Of a stretch of 37,988 nucleotides of DNA, positions 29,244 through 36,474 are shown piece after piece. The DNA is from DASXTB01 sp036505615. GTDB lineage: Bacteria > Acidobacteriota > UBA6911 > JACQSX01. The notes under the pieces were generated by a model. The model saw only the letters and a program-made list of their open reading frames with translations, was not told the DNA's origin and made no database searches. The DNA is taken from contig DASXTB010000112.1 in the NCBI GenBank assembly GCA_036505615.1, positions 1 to 37,988 on the forward strand, given 5' to 3'. A program made the translations under genes and the position numbers. Within the stretch, counting starts at the first letter, position 1; every line of letters starts with the position of its first letter.

Positions 29244-31667
29244 TCAGTGAGTAATGGTTTCGTTAGGATTCGGAAGGTCCTTGGATCCGATATTCGGTGT
29301 GTATTCTTCCGATTTTTTCTCCTTCAACATTGCAAGATTTAACGATTTTTCAAGCGCTAAATCAAGTACCTCGTCCATCGTTTCCACCAGATGGATGTGA
29401 AGCTGTTCCAGCACGACGGGAGGAATGTCCTTCAAATCCTTCTCGTTTTCCTTGGGTAGGATGATGGTGGTTATTCCCGCTCGATGGGCCGCCAAAAGTT
29501 TCTCTTTTACGCCGCCGATGGGCAAGATTTTGCCGCGAAGCGTGATTTCGCCGGTCATGGCCACATCCTTGCGGACCGGAATCTTTGTCAATGCAGAAAC
29601 GATGGTCGTAGCCATCGTGATGCCCGCCGACGGGCCATCCTTGGGAATGGAGCCTTCGGGAATGTGCACGTGCAGATCCAACATCTTGTAAAAGTCTTTC
29701 GTCAGCCCGTAAACATCCGCTCGCGAACGCACATAGGAAATGGCCGCCTTGGCGGATTCTTGCATAACCTCGCCGAGCTTGCCTGTCAGGGTGAGATCCC
29801 CTTTGCCGTCCATGGAAGTGGCCTCGGTCATTAAAACTTCGCCTCCCACCTCCGTCCAGGCCAGACCGGTGGCCAGACCGATTTCGCTCTCGCGGTTGGC
29901 AAGCTGCGGGCGGAACTTCGGAATCCCCAGGTACTCCCGAACCTGCGGAGCATCAATTATCTCCTGGAAGTGTTGGGCTTCAGACGAAACAATCTTGCGA
30001 GCCACCTTGCGGCAGATATTGGCGATTTCACGTTCCAGCTGGCGAACGCCCGACTCGCGCGTGTAGGAGCGGATTACCTCATAAATGGCGTCGTCAGCGA
30101 AACTCAAATGATCTGGGGTTATTCCCTGCGCTTCAAACTGCTTAGTGACCAGAAACTGTTTGGCGATGTTTAGCTTCTCCAGTTCAGTGTATCCCGAAAG
30201 GTGAATTACTTCCATCCGGTCCTGCAGCGGACGCGGAATGGAATGCAGCACGTTCCCGGTGGCGATGAACATCACCGACGAGAGATCGAACTCGGTATCC
30301 AGGTAGTGATCCACAAACATGTGATTCTGTTCCGGATCGAGGACCTCAAGGAGCGCCGCGGATGGATCACCCCGAAAATCCATGCTCATCTTATCGACTT
30401 CATCGAGGACGAACACGGGGTTCTTCGACTCGGCCTTCTTCATCATCTGGATGATCTGGCCTGGAAGCGCGCCAATATAGGTGCGCCGATGGCCGCGGAT
30501 TTCTGCTTCATCGCGAACCCCGCCCAGCGACAGCCGCACGAACTTTCTTCCAGTCGCGCGGGCAATTGATTTTCCAAGAGATGTTTTTCCCACGCCTGGA
30601 GGTCCGATAAAGCAAAGAATAGAGCCCTGAGGTTTTTTGACCAAAGAGCGGACCGCCAGAAACTCCAGAATGCGCTCCTTCACCTTCTCTAAGCCGTAAT
30701 GATCTTCGTTTAGAATTTCTTCTGCCCGCTTCAGGTCTTTCCCTTCGCGTGTCTTCTTATTCCATGGCATGGCGATCAGCCAGTCCAGGTAAGTTCGCGA
30801 CACGGTCGATTCAGCCGACATCGGGGGCATCATCTCCAGCCGCTGGATTTCCTTCATCGCCTTGTCGTAGGCGTCCTTCGGCATTCCCGCTTCTTCGACC
30901 TTCTTCTTTAACTCATCGATTTCGCTCTTTTCGTTGCGCCCCAGCTCTTTCTGAATGGCCTTGATCTTCTCGTTCAGGTAGTACTCGCGTTGCGCCTTCT
31001 CCATCTGCTTGCGGACCCGACCCTGGATGTTCTTATCCATCTTGATCTTCTCGATCTCGACCTCGATCATTTCGTTGATCTTTTCGATGCGCTCTACCGG
31101 ATCAAAAACTTCCAGCAGCGTCTGCTTCTCTTCCAGCGAGATGGGGAGGTTGGCGGCAATGGTATCTGCCAGCCTGTCGGGGTCAGTGCTGCGGGCCGCC
31201 TGGACGATGGCGTCGTAATTGATATTGGGATTCAGCTTGGCAAACTGCTCAAACAGGCTGTTTAAACGCTTGGCCAGCACCGAGCTCTTGGCTTGAATAC
31301 CAGTGGAAACCTCTTCTGCCTGAACTTCGGCCACCAGGTAGCCGTCCAAGCCCTGAATATTGACGGTGCGGCCGCGGCGAGTGCCTTCCACAAGCACTTT
31401 GATATTCCCGTCGGGAAGCTTCAGGCTCTGTACAATGTTGGCAATCGTCCCGACCGAATAGATATCGGTCGGTTTGGGATCGTCGATGGATGCATCCAGT
31501 TGGGTGGCCAGGTAAATCTTCTTATCCCCCTGAAGCGCCTTTTCCAGGGCCAGCACCGACGATGTGCGGCCAATCACAAAAGGCACCATCATGAAAGGAA
31601 ACACCACCACGTCACGGATAGGTACCATCGGATATCGCTGAATCTGCTTCACTTCAGGTCCGTTCAT
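29244..31667 (-). CDS. lon: ATP-dependent protease Lon
   Basis: An 807-aa cytoplasmic LonA-type protease for damaged and regulatory proteins. It has the N-terminal substrate domain (PMVPIRDVVVFPFMMVPFVI) and a coiled linker. The AAA+ module follows with FIGPPGVGKTSLGKSIA (Walker A) and VFVLDEVDKM (Walker B). The protease domain has Ser680 in KDGPSAGI and Lys723 in KEKLLAAHRAG, the Ser-Lys dyad with normal spacing. ATG 31667 follows an A-rich stretch, with GGGA rather far upstream. An 8-bp-arm palindrome lies in its upstream region. It lies downstream of clpX on the same strand. Confidence 0.97.
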   Translation of the reverse strand: MNGPEVKQIQRYPMVPIRDVVVFPFMMVPFVIGRTSSVLALEKALQGDKKIYLATQLDASIDDPKPTDIYSVGTIANIVQSLKLPDGNIKVLVEGTRRGRTVNIQGLDGYLVAEVQAEEVSTGIQAKSSVLAKRLNSLFEQFAKLNPNINYDAIVQAARSTDPDRLADTIAANLPISLEEKQTLLEVFDPVERIEKINEMIEVEIEKIKMDKNIQGRVRKQMEKAQREYYLNEKIKAIQKELGRNEKSEIDELKKKVEEAGMPKDAYDKAMKEIQRLEMMPPMSAESTVSRTYLDWLIAMPWNKKTREGKDLKRAEEILNEDHYGLEKVKERILEFLAVRSLVKKPQGSILCFIGPPGVGKTSLGKSIARATGRKFVRLSLGGVRDEAEIRGHRRTYIGALPGQIIQMMKKAESKNPVFVLDEVDKMSMDFRGDPSAALLEVLDPEQNHMFVDHYLDTEFDLSSVMFIATGNVLHSIPRPLQDRMEVIHLSGYTELEKLNIAKQFLVTKQFEAQGITPDHLSFADDAIYEVIRSYTRESGVRQLEREIANICRKVARKIVSSEAQHFQEIIDAPQVREYLGIPKFRPQLANRESEIGLATGLAWTEVGGEVLMTEATSMDGKGDLTLTGKLGEVMQESAKAAISYVRSRADVYGLTKDFYKMLDLHVHIPEGSIPKDGPSAGITMATTIVSALTKIPVRKDVAMTGEITLRGKILPIGGVKEKLLAAHRAGITTIILPKENEKDLKDIPPVVLEQLHIHLVETMDEVLDLALEKSLNLAMLKEKKSEEYTPNIGSKDLPNPNETITH

Positions 31668-31747
31668 TTTTTTGTATGTATCCCTTTTGTTTGGAGCCTT
31701 CCTCCTTAATACGTATCCAACCGGGTGCTGGATTCGCCCTTTGCAAT

Positions 31748-31797
31748 ACTATAGACGCTTAAAGACCGCAAGAAGTTGCACTTAGCCCAGCAACTTC
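31748..31797 (-). promoter_or_regulatory. Candidate lon promoter region with palindrome
   Basis: On the minus strand GAAGTTGC-N10-GCAACTTC (31797-31772) is a perfect inverted repeat. TATAGT at 31753-31748 is a good -10 box; no clear -35 is seen at 17 bp. The palindrome sits just upstream of that box, as an operator would. Its size recalls CIRCE but its sequence does not match. Confidence 0.4.
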
Positions 31798-31837
31798 AAG
31801 CCCTAGCGTAATCTTTAGCATCGCTGGGAACTAAATG

Positions 31838-31862
31838 CAAACTGCCCCAAACGGCAGTACTT
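31838..31862 (-). terminator. Possible clpX terminator
   Basis: Reading the minus strand, ACTGCC-GTTTGG-GGCAGT is followed by TTGCATTT, about 45 bases after the clpX stop. The stem is only six pairs and the T run is broken, so read-through into lon is likely. Confidence 0.4.
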
Positions 31863-31904
31863 CAAAATTAGTAAGGGGAACTTCCGCAGAACAGGCGCGG
31901 AAAA

Positions 31905-33143
31905 CTATCCTGCCTTCTCAAGGAGCTTGAAAACAACTTCCTTATTCTCTACCATCTCTTTTGTGATTATGAACTCTTTTACTTTCCTCTGAGACGGTAG
32001 CTCATACATCACATCCAGCATCAAATCTTCCAGAATAAGGCGCAAACCGCGCGCGCCGATCTTTCTTTCAATCGCCAGCGAAGCGACCGAATGAAGGGCC
32101 TCGTCAGAGAACTTCAAAGATACATTCTCAAAGTCGAACATTTTCTGGTATTGCTTGACCAGCGCGTTATTGGGCTTGGTCAGGATGTCGATCAAGGCTT
32201 TATGATCCAGCTCGTGCAGGGTGCACAGGATGGGTAGCCGGCCGACAAATTCAGGGATCAATCCGTACTTAATTAAATCTTCGGGGAGAATTTGCCCCAA
32301 AATATTGGTTTCGCTCTTCCACTTGCTGTTCTCGCTCAACTTGGCCCGAAACCCTAACGAATTCCTGCCCAACCGCCGGCGGATGATCTTGTCGAGGCTC
32401 ACGAACGCTCCCCCGCAAATAAAGAGAATGTTGGTGGTATCGATCTGCACGAATTCCTGGTGGGGGTGTTTTCGGCCCCCTTGAGGCGGCACATTGGCCA
32501 CGGTCCCTTCCAGAATCTTCAGCAGAGCCTGCTGCACTCCTTCACCCGAAACGTCCCGGGTAATTGAAGGATTCTCATCTTTACGCGATATTTTGTCGAT
32601 CTCGTCGATGTAAATGATCCCCTGCATGCAGCGATCTTTGTCTCCACCGGCTGCCTGCAGCAGTTTCAAGATGATGTTCTCCACATCTTCGCCGACGTAG
32701 CCGGCTTCGGTAAGAGTAGTCGCGTCCACGATGGCAAACGGGACGCTGAGCATGCGGGCCAGCGTTTGCGCCAGCAATGTCTTTCCCGTCCCAGTGGGGC
32801 CGATCAGCAGAACATTGCTCTTTGCCAGTTCCACATCCTGGTGTCGGCGCCTGCCGATCTTGATCCGCTTGTAATGGTTGTAGACGGCGACCGCCAGTTT
32901 TTTCTTGCTCACCTCCTGGCCGATCACGTACTGGTCCAGGAAGTCTTTGATCTCGGTCGGCTTGGGGAGGCTTTCACGAACCGTGGCGGATTCTTGTGTG
33001 ATGTCGTCCGAGATTATCTCGTTGCAAACATCCACGCATTCGTCACAGATAAAAACGGTGGGGCCGGCAATCAACTTCTTAACGTCGTTTTGACTCTTAT
33101 TGCAGAAACTACATCGCAATATATCTTCGCCGTCCTTCTTCAA
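31905..33143 (-). CDS. clpX: ClpX, ATPase subunit of the Clp protease
   Basis: A 412-aa AAA+ unfoldase that feeds ClpP. The N-terminal zinc-binding domain has Cys11, Cys14, Cys33 and Cys36. Walker A is LLIGPTGTGKTLLAQTLAR and Walker B GIIYIDEIDKI. The GYVGEDVE pore loop and the RRLGRNSLGF region are present, though the ClpP-binding IGF-type loop is not sharply recognisable. The start is TTG at 33143 with a perfect GGAGG four bases upstream; no ATG competes. Tandem 18-bp repeats separate it from clpP upstream. Confidence 0.96.
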   Translation of the reverse strand: MKKDGEDILRCSFCNKSQNDVKKLIAGPTVFICDECVDVCNEIISDDITQESATVRESLPKPTEIKDFLDQYVIGQEVSKKKLAVAVYNHYKRIKIGRRRHQDVELAKSNVLLIGPTGTGKTLLAQTLARMLSVPFAIVDATTLTEAGYVGEDVENIILKLLQAAGGDKDRCMQGIIYIDEIDKISRKDENPSITRDVSGEGVQQALLKILEGTVANVPPQGGRKHPHQEFVQIDTTNILFICGGAFVSLDKIIRRRLGRNSLGFRAKLSENSKWKSETNILGQILPEDLIKYGLIPEFVGRLPILCTLHELDHKALIDILTKPNNALVKQYQKMFDFENVSLKFSDEALHSVASLAIERKIGARGLRLILEDLMLDVMYELPSQRKVKEFIITKEMVENKEVVFKLLEKAG

Positions 33144-33177
33144 AATGCCTCCAGAGTTTTCAAGGGGGGACTGTGCA

Positions 33178-33231
33178 TCAAATGGGGACTCTGTGTCAAA
33201 TGGGGACTCTGTGTCAAATGGGGATTCCGCA
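33178..33231. repeat. Three 18-bp tandem repeats between clpP and clpX
   Basis: Unit TCAAATGGGGACTCTGTG at 33178 and 33196 (identical) and a diverged copy at 33214; a partial unit precedes them at 33164. They lie in the clpX 5' leader region. Confidence 0.85.
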
Positions 33232-33235
33232 TACG

Positions 33236-33823
33236 TTATTCCCGTCTGGAAATAACCAAGTCAATTATACCATAGTCCTTCGCCTGAGGCGCCGTCATAA
33301 TAAAGTCACGCTCCACATCGGTTTCAATTTTCTTCAACGGCTGATTGGTGTGCGCAGCCAGAATCTTATTGGTCACCTCGCGCAACCGCAGGATCTCCCG
33401 CGCGTGAATGTCGATATCGGTCGCCTGTCCCGAAAGACCCCCCATGGAAGGCTGGTGAATGAGAATGCGCGAATTGGGCAGTGCAAATCTCTTCCCGGGA
33501 GAACCGGCAGCCAGCAGCAGGGCGGCCATGCTGGCCGCCTGACCGATGCAGTAAGTGATCACATCGTTCTTGATAAACTGCACCGTGTCGTAAATCGCCA
33601 TGCCGGCGGTGATCGATCCCCCCGGCGAATTTATGTAAAGCGAAACCTCCTTCTCCGGGTCCTCCGCTTCCAGAAAGAGCAACTGGGCTGTGACAACGTT
33701 GGCGATGTTATCGTCAATGGGCGCACCGAGGAAGATTATGTTGTCCTTGAGCAGACGTGAATAAATGTCGTAGGCGCGCTCGCCACGATTGGTCTGCTCA
33801 ACTACCATAGGAATCAGAGTCAC
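33236..33823 (-). CDS. clpP: ATP-dependent Clp protease proteolytic subunit
   Basis: A 195-aa serine peptidase forming the Clp barrel. The catalytic triad is Ser98 (GQAASMAA), His123 (ILIHQPS) and Asp173 (ERDFIM). MVVEQTNRGERAYDIYSRLL is the standard N-terminus. GTG at 33823 overlaps the tig stop in GTGA, giving coupling; an ATG 15 bases on is an alternative. The tig-clpP-clpX order is the classic proteostasis cluster. Confidence 0.97.
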   Translation of the reverse strand: MTLIPMVVEQTNRGERAYDIYSRLLKDNIIFLGAPIDDNIANVVTAQLLFLEAEDPEKEVSLYINSPGGSITAGMAIYDTVQFIKNDVITYCIGQAASMAALLLAAGSPGKRFALPNSRILIHQPSMGGLSGQATDIDIHAREILRLREVTNKILAAHTNQPLKKIETDVERDFIMTAPQAKDYGIIDLVISRRE

Positions 33824-35127
33824 GATGCCACCTCTCTAATACTTGCCTGGCTAAGGACGAATTTCATCGCTTTTCGCGAGCGCAACTGATCGCGCAACTC
33901 GTCCATGCGGTTCTCTTTCTCGTAATGCAGCGCCACCTTTTCCACTGGCTGACCCTGGGCTTTGGCAATTCTCTCCAGTTCCTCGTCCACTTCGTCATCA
34001 CTTGGTTCCTGGCCTTCAGCCTTGGCGATCCTGTCGAGAATCAAAGCCGCCCGCACTTCGCGGTCGCTGGATTCCCGCAATCCCTCCCGCACCTTCTGCC
34101 AGTTGATTCCACTTCGCGATACATCTATTCCCTGCCGCGCCAGGTCATAACCGAAATGCTGGAGTTTCTGTTGGATCCGATCTTCAACCAGCACGTCCGG
34201 GACGTCGAATCGGTTGCGCTCAAGTAACTGGGTCACAACCTGCTCCCGCAGCGAATTATCAGTTTCGTGTTCGCGGCGGTGCTCTAAGTCCACCCGGACC
34301 TGCTTTTGAAGCTGATCTATTGTTTCATACTCCTGCCCCAACTCTTTGGCAAATTCATCATCCAGGGGCGGAACCTTCTTTTCCTTTATGCCTCTGACCG
34401 TGACTCGGTACTGGATTGACTTGCCTGCGAATTCCTTGCGGCCGAAATCTTCCGGATAGCGGACCAAAAACTCGCGGGTTTCGCCGACCGCGCATCCGAC
34501 CAGGCTATCGGTGAACTCAGGAAGAGTATTCTCGCCACCCAACGTCAGAGTGACTCCTTCCTCTTTGACAGGCTCGTGTGCAGCCGGCTCAGTTGTATCC
34601 CTATTTACAGGAGTTCCCTCAATGTCGACGCTTAACTGATCGCCTGACGCCGCCGCACGGTCGGCGATGGGAATAAACCTGGCAGCATTTTCTCGCAGCT
34701 GGTCTATCACCTTATCGATGTCCGCGTCGGTGACCGGCGTAACTTTCTTCTCCAGGTTCAGGCCCTTGTAGTCTCTGGCCTCAAAATCCGGCGCCACTTC
34801 AAAAACGGCTTCATACAGCAGTGGCTGGCCCACTTCGAAACTCAGTTTTTCAATTTGGGGCAAGGCAAGCGGCTTCAGCTCTCGGGATTTGACCGCCTCG
34901 TCGTAAGACTTAGGGAGGAGGTCCTGAATAAGTTCGTCCTTGATTTCGTTTTTGAAGCGGCTGCGAATCAGCCCCATGGGCGCTTTGCCGGGGCGAAATC
35001 CGGGTATGCGCGCCAGCTTAGCGATCTTGCGAGAGATTTCTTCGTAAGCCTTCTGGGTTTCGGCTTGAGGGATCTGAATTTTAAGCCTCTTGCGCACCGC
35101 CGAGAGATCTTCAAGTTCAATATTCAT
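33820..35127 (-). CDS. tig: Trigger factor, ribosome-associated chaperone and prolyl isomerase
   Basis: A 435-aa protein folding nascent chains at the ribosome exit. The N-terminal ribosome-binding domain has the signature GFRPGKAP. The FKBP-like isomerase domain covers about residues 155-245 (TLTLGGENTLPEF, VRYPEDFGRKEFAGK). The helical C-terminal chaperone domain is rich in Glu/Arg/Gln. The frame has starts at 35142 (TTG), 35139, 35133 and 35127; 35127 (MNIELEDLSAVRKRL) matches the family best. The end overlaps clpP by four bases. Confidence 0.95.
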   Translation of the reverse strand: MNIELEDLSAVRKRLKIQIPQAETQKAYEEISRKIAKLARIPGFRPGKAPMGLIRSRFKNEIKDELIQDLLPKSYDEAVKSRELKPLALPQIEKLSFEVGQPLLYEAVFEVAPDFEARDYKGLNLEKKVTPVTDADIDKVIDQLRENAARFIPIADRAAASGDQLSVDIEGTPVNRDTTEPAAHEPVKEEGVTLTLGGENTLPEFTDSLVGCAVGETREFLVRYPEDFGRKEFAGKSIQYRVTVRGIKEKKVPPLDDEFAKELGQEYETIDQLQKQVRVDLEHRREHETDNSLREQVVTQLLERNRFDVPDVLVEDRIQQKLQHFGYDLARQGIDVSRSGINWQKVREGLRESSDREVRAALILDRIAKAEGQEPSDDEVDEELERIAKAQGQPVEKVALHYEKENRMDELRDQLRSRKAMKFVLSQASIREVAS

Positions 35128-35172
35128 GTCCATCCACATCAATATTATATTTTGGGAAGCGTAATGAAAAGA

Positions 35173-35829
35173 TCAGGAATCGGGTTGGCGGCGATCTTGG
35201 AGGAATGATCTTAGGTTTTGCGCTGCCTGGCTGCGATGGCTGATGCGGTTCTTTATCGAAGGGGCCAATTCCGCCATCGTTTTGCCTTCCTGCCAAACAA
35301 AGAATACCGGATCATAACCGAAACCGTTATGGCCTCTCGGTTCCGAAGAAATGAAACCCTCGACTTTGCCTTGAGTGAAAAACTGCTCGCTTCCCGAATC
35401 AAACAAACTGAGAGCGCAGATAAAGCGTGCCGGAGAGAGCAGACAGTAACTGCGATCTTCAGCGGCAACCGGTAAACTTTGATTTCCATCTTCGGGCCCG
35501 AGGTGGTGGCGCAATTCGCGTAGAAGCTTCCTGACATTCTCCCGGTCGCTGGCATTGCAACCAGAGTAGCGCGCGGAGTAAATGCCGGGGTCGCCGCTTA
35601 AAAGATCTACTTCCAAGCCAGAGTCATCCGCCAGAACTGCGGCGCTCAGTAGCCGATGATAGTGTCGGGCTTTGATGCGAGCATTCTCCGCAAACGTGGC
35701 CCCCTGCTCCAGGGCGGGAGGTAAGCCGGGGAATTGGTCAAGAGAGCGCAATTGCAGGCTGGGAAGGTTCAACAACTGCACAAACTCGCGGAACTTTCCC
35801 TCGTTAAGGGTCGCAATCACCAAATCCAT
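35173..35829 (-). CDS. rdgB: XTP/dITP diphosphatase (RdgB/HAM1 family)
   Basis: A 218-aa house-cleaning enzyme that hydrolyses dITP, XTP and ITP to monophosphates. MDLVIATLNEGKFREF gives the substrate loop (usually T-x-N-x-GK), LADDSGLEVDLLSGDPGIYS the catalytic Asp region, and GHNGFGYDPVFF with the final SHRSQA the nucleotide pocket. It is slightly longer than usual owing to an insert around GPEDGNQSLPVAAEDRS. ATG 35829 is chosen; the longer frame from 35856 is encoded by a repeat array, whose AGCAGG supplies the only ribosome binding site. It lies between tig and the NusG-like gene. Confidence 0.94.
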   Translation of the reverse strand: MDLVIATLNEGKFREFVQLLNLPSLQLRSLDQFPGLPPALEQGATFAENARIKARHYHRLLSAAVLADDSGLEVDLLSGDPGIYSARYSGCNASDRENVRKLLRELRHHLGPEDGNQSLPVAAEDRSYCLLSPARFICALSLFDSGSEQFFTQGKVEGFISSEPRGHNGFGYDPVFFVWQEGKTMAELAPSIKNRISHRSQAAQNLRSFLQDRRQPDS

Positions 35830-35832
35830 AAA

Positions 35833-35875
35833 CCTGCTGACTTGTTGACCTGCCAACCTGCTAACTTGCTAACAT
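35833..35875. repeat. Heptamer array (CCTGCTAACTTGCTAAC) before rdgB
   Basis: Units near AACCTGCTGACTTGTTGACC and TGCCAACCTGCTAACTTGCT occupy the whole gap between the NusG-like stop and the rdgB ATG, so they form the rdgB translation initiation region. Confidence 0.7.
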
Positions 35876-35878
35876 TCG

Positions 35879-36388
35879 TTAACGCATGCCAATCGGTTCC
35901 ACGTCCGAGGCGTCGATTTCCAGGGCCACGGACTGCTGGATCAGGTGGACAGAGAGAATGAATTTAAATTTGTTCTTCTTCTTGATCAGGATACCCTGAA
36001 GTCCCCTCAAAGCGCCCCGCCTTATCTCGACGCGCTGACCGATATTCAGATAAGGATAAGGATCATATTTGATTGTGGTATTCAGGAACTTCTGCACCGC
36101 CTCGATCTCTTCTTCGGGGATGGACTGGGGATGGTTATTAAAACCAATGATGCGACTGACCCCCGCCACCTTGAGTATGTCCAGACGCCGCTGCTGGAGT
36201 GGGACATGCACGAAGACGTAGCCGGCAAACAGAGGAACTTGAACAAGCTGCTTGCGATCCTTCCATTGGCTCAGGATTTCCCGCAACGGAAGGAAGGTCT
36301 CGATCTCTTTGCGCCGCAATTCTTCCTCGACCACTTTTTCATGGCGGGAGCGAGTGTAAATGGCGTACCAACGCGTCAAATCGTCCAT
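35879..36388 (-). CDS. NusG-like transcription antiterminator (specialised paralogue)
   Basis: A 169-aa NusG-family protein: NGN domain (WYAIYTRSRHEKVVEEELRR, VPLFAGYVFVHV, GVSRIIGFNN) and a C-terminal KOW domain (IGQRVEIRRGALRGLQGILI). Its length and the style YAIYTRSRHEK fit UpxY/LoaP/RfaH-like special paralogues rather than housekeeping NusG, which normally sits beside secE and rplK. Such paralogues act on long operons, often for polysaccharides or natural products, but no such cluster is visible here. On the minus strand GATATAAT lies about 10 bases before the ATG and could be a -10 box of a short-leader transcript. Confidence 0.85.
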   Translation of the reverse strand: MDDLTRWYAIYTRSRHEKVVEEELRRKEIETFLPLREILSQWKDRKQLVQVPLFAGYVFVHVPLQQRRLDILKVAGVSRIIGFNNHPQSIPEEEIEAVQKFLNTTIKYDPYPYLNIGQRVEIRRGALRGLQGILIKKKNKFKFILSVHLIQQSVALEIDASDVEPIGMR

Positions 36389-36474
36389 GGATGACTAAAT
36401 TATATCCCCTTCCTTTTTGGAATGGCTATCACCAAACCGGCAGGCTAAAATCTAAGAAATGTCAAGTGTTAGGA

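Noticed and set aside
31772..31797. CIRCE operator for HrcA upstream of lon
   Set aside because: The arm is GAAGTTGC, not TTAGCACTC, so only the generic palindrome is reported.
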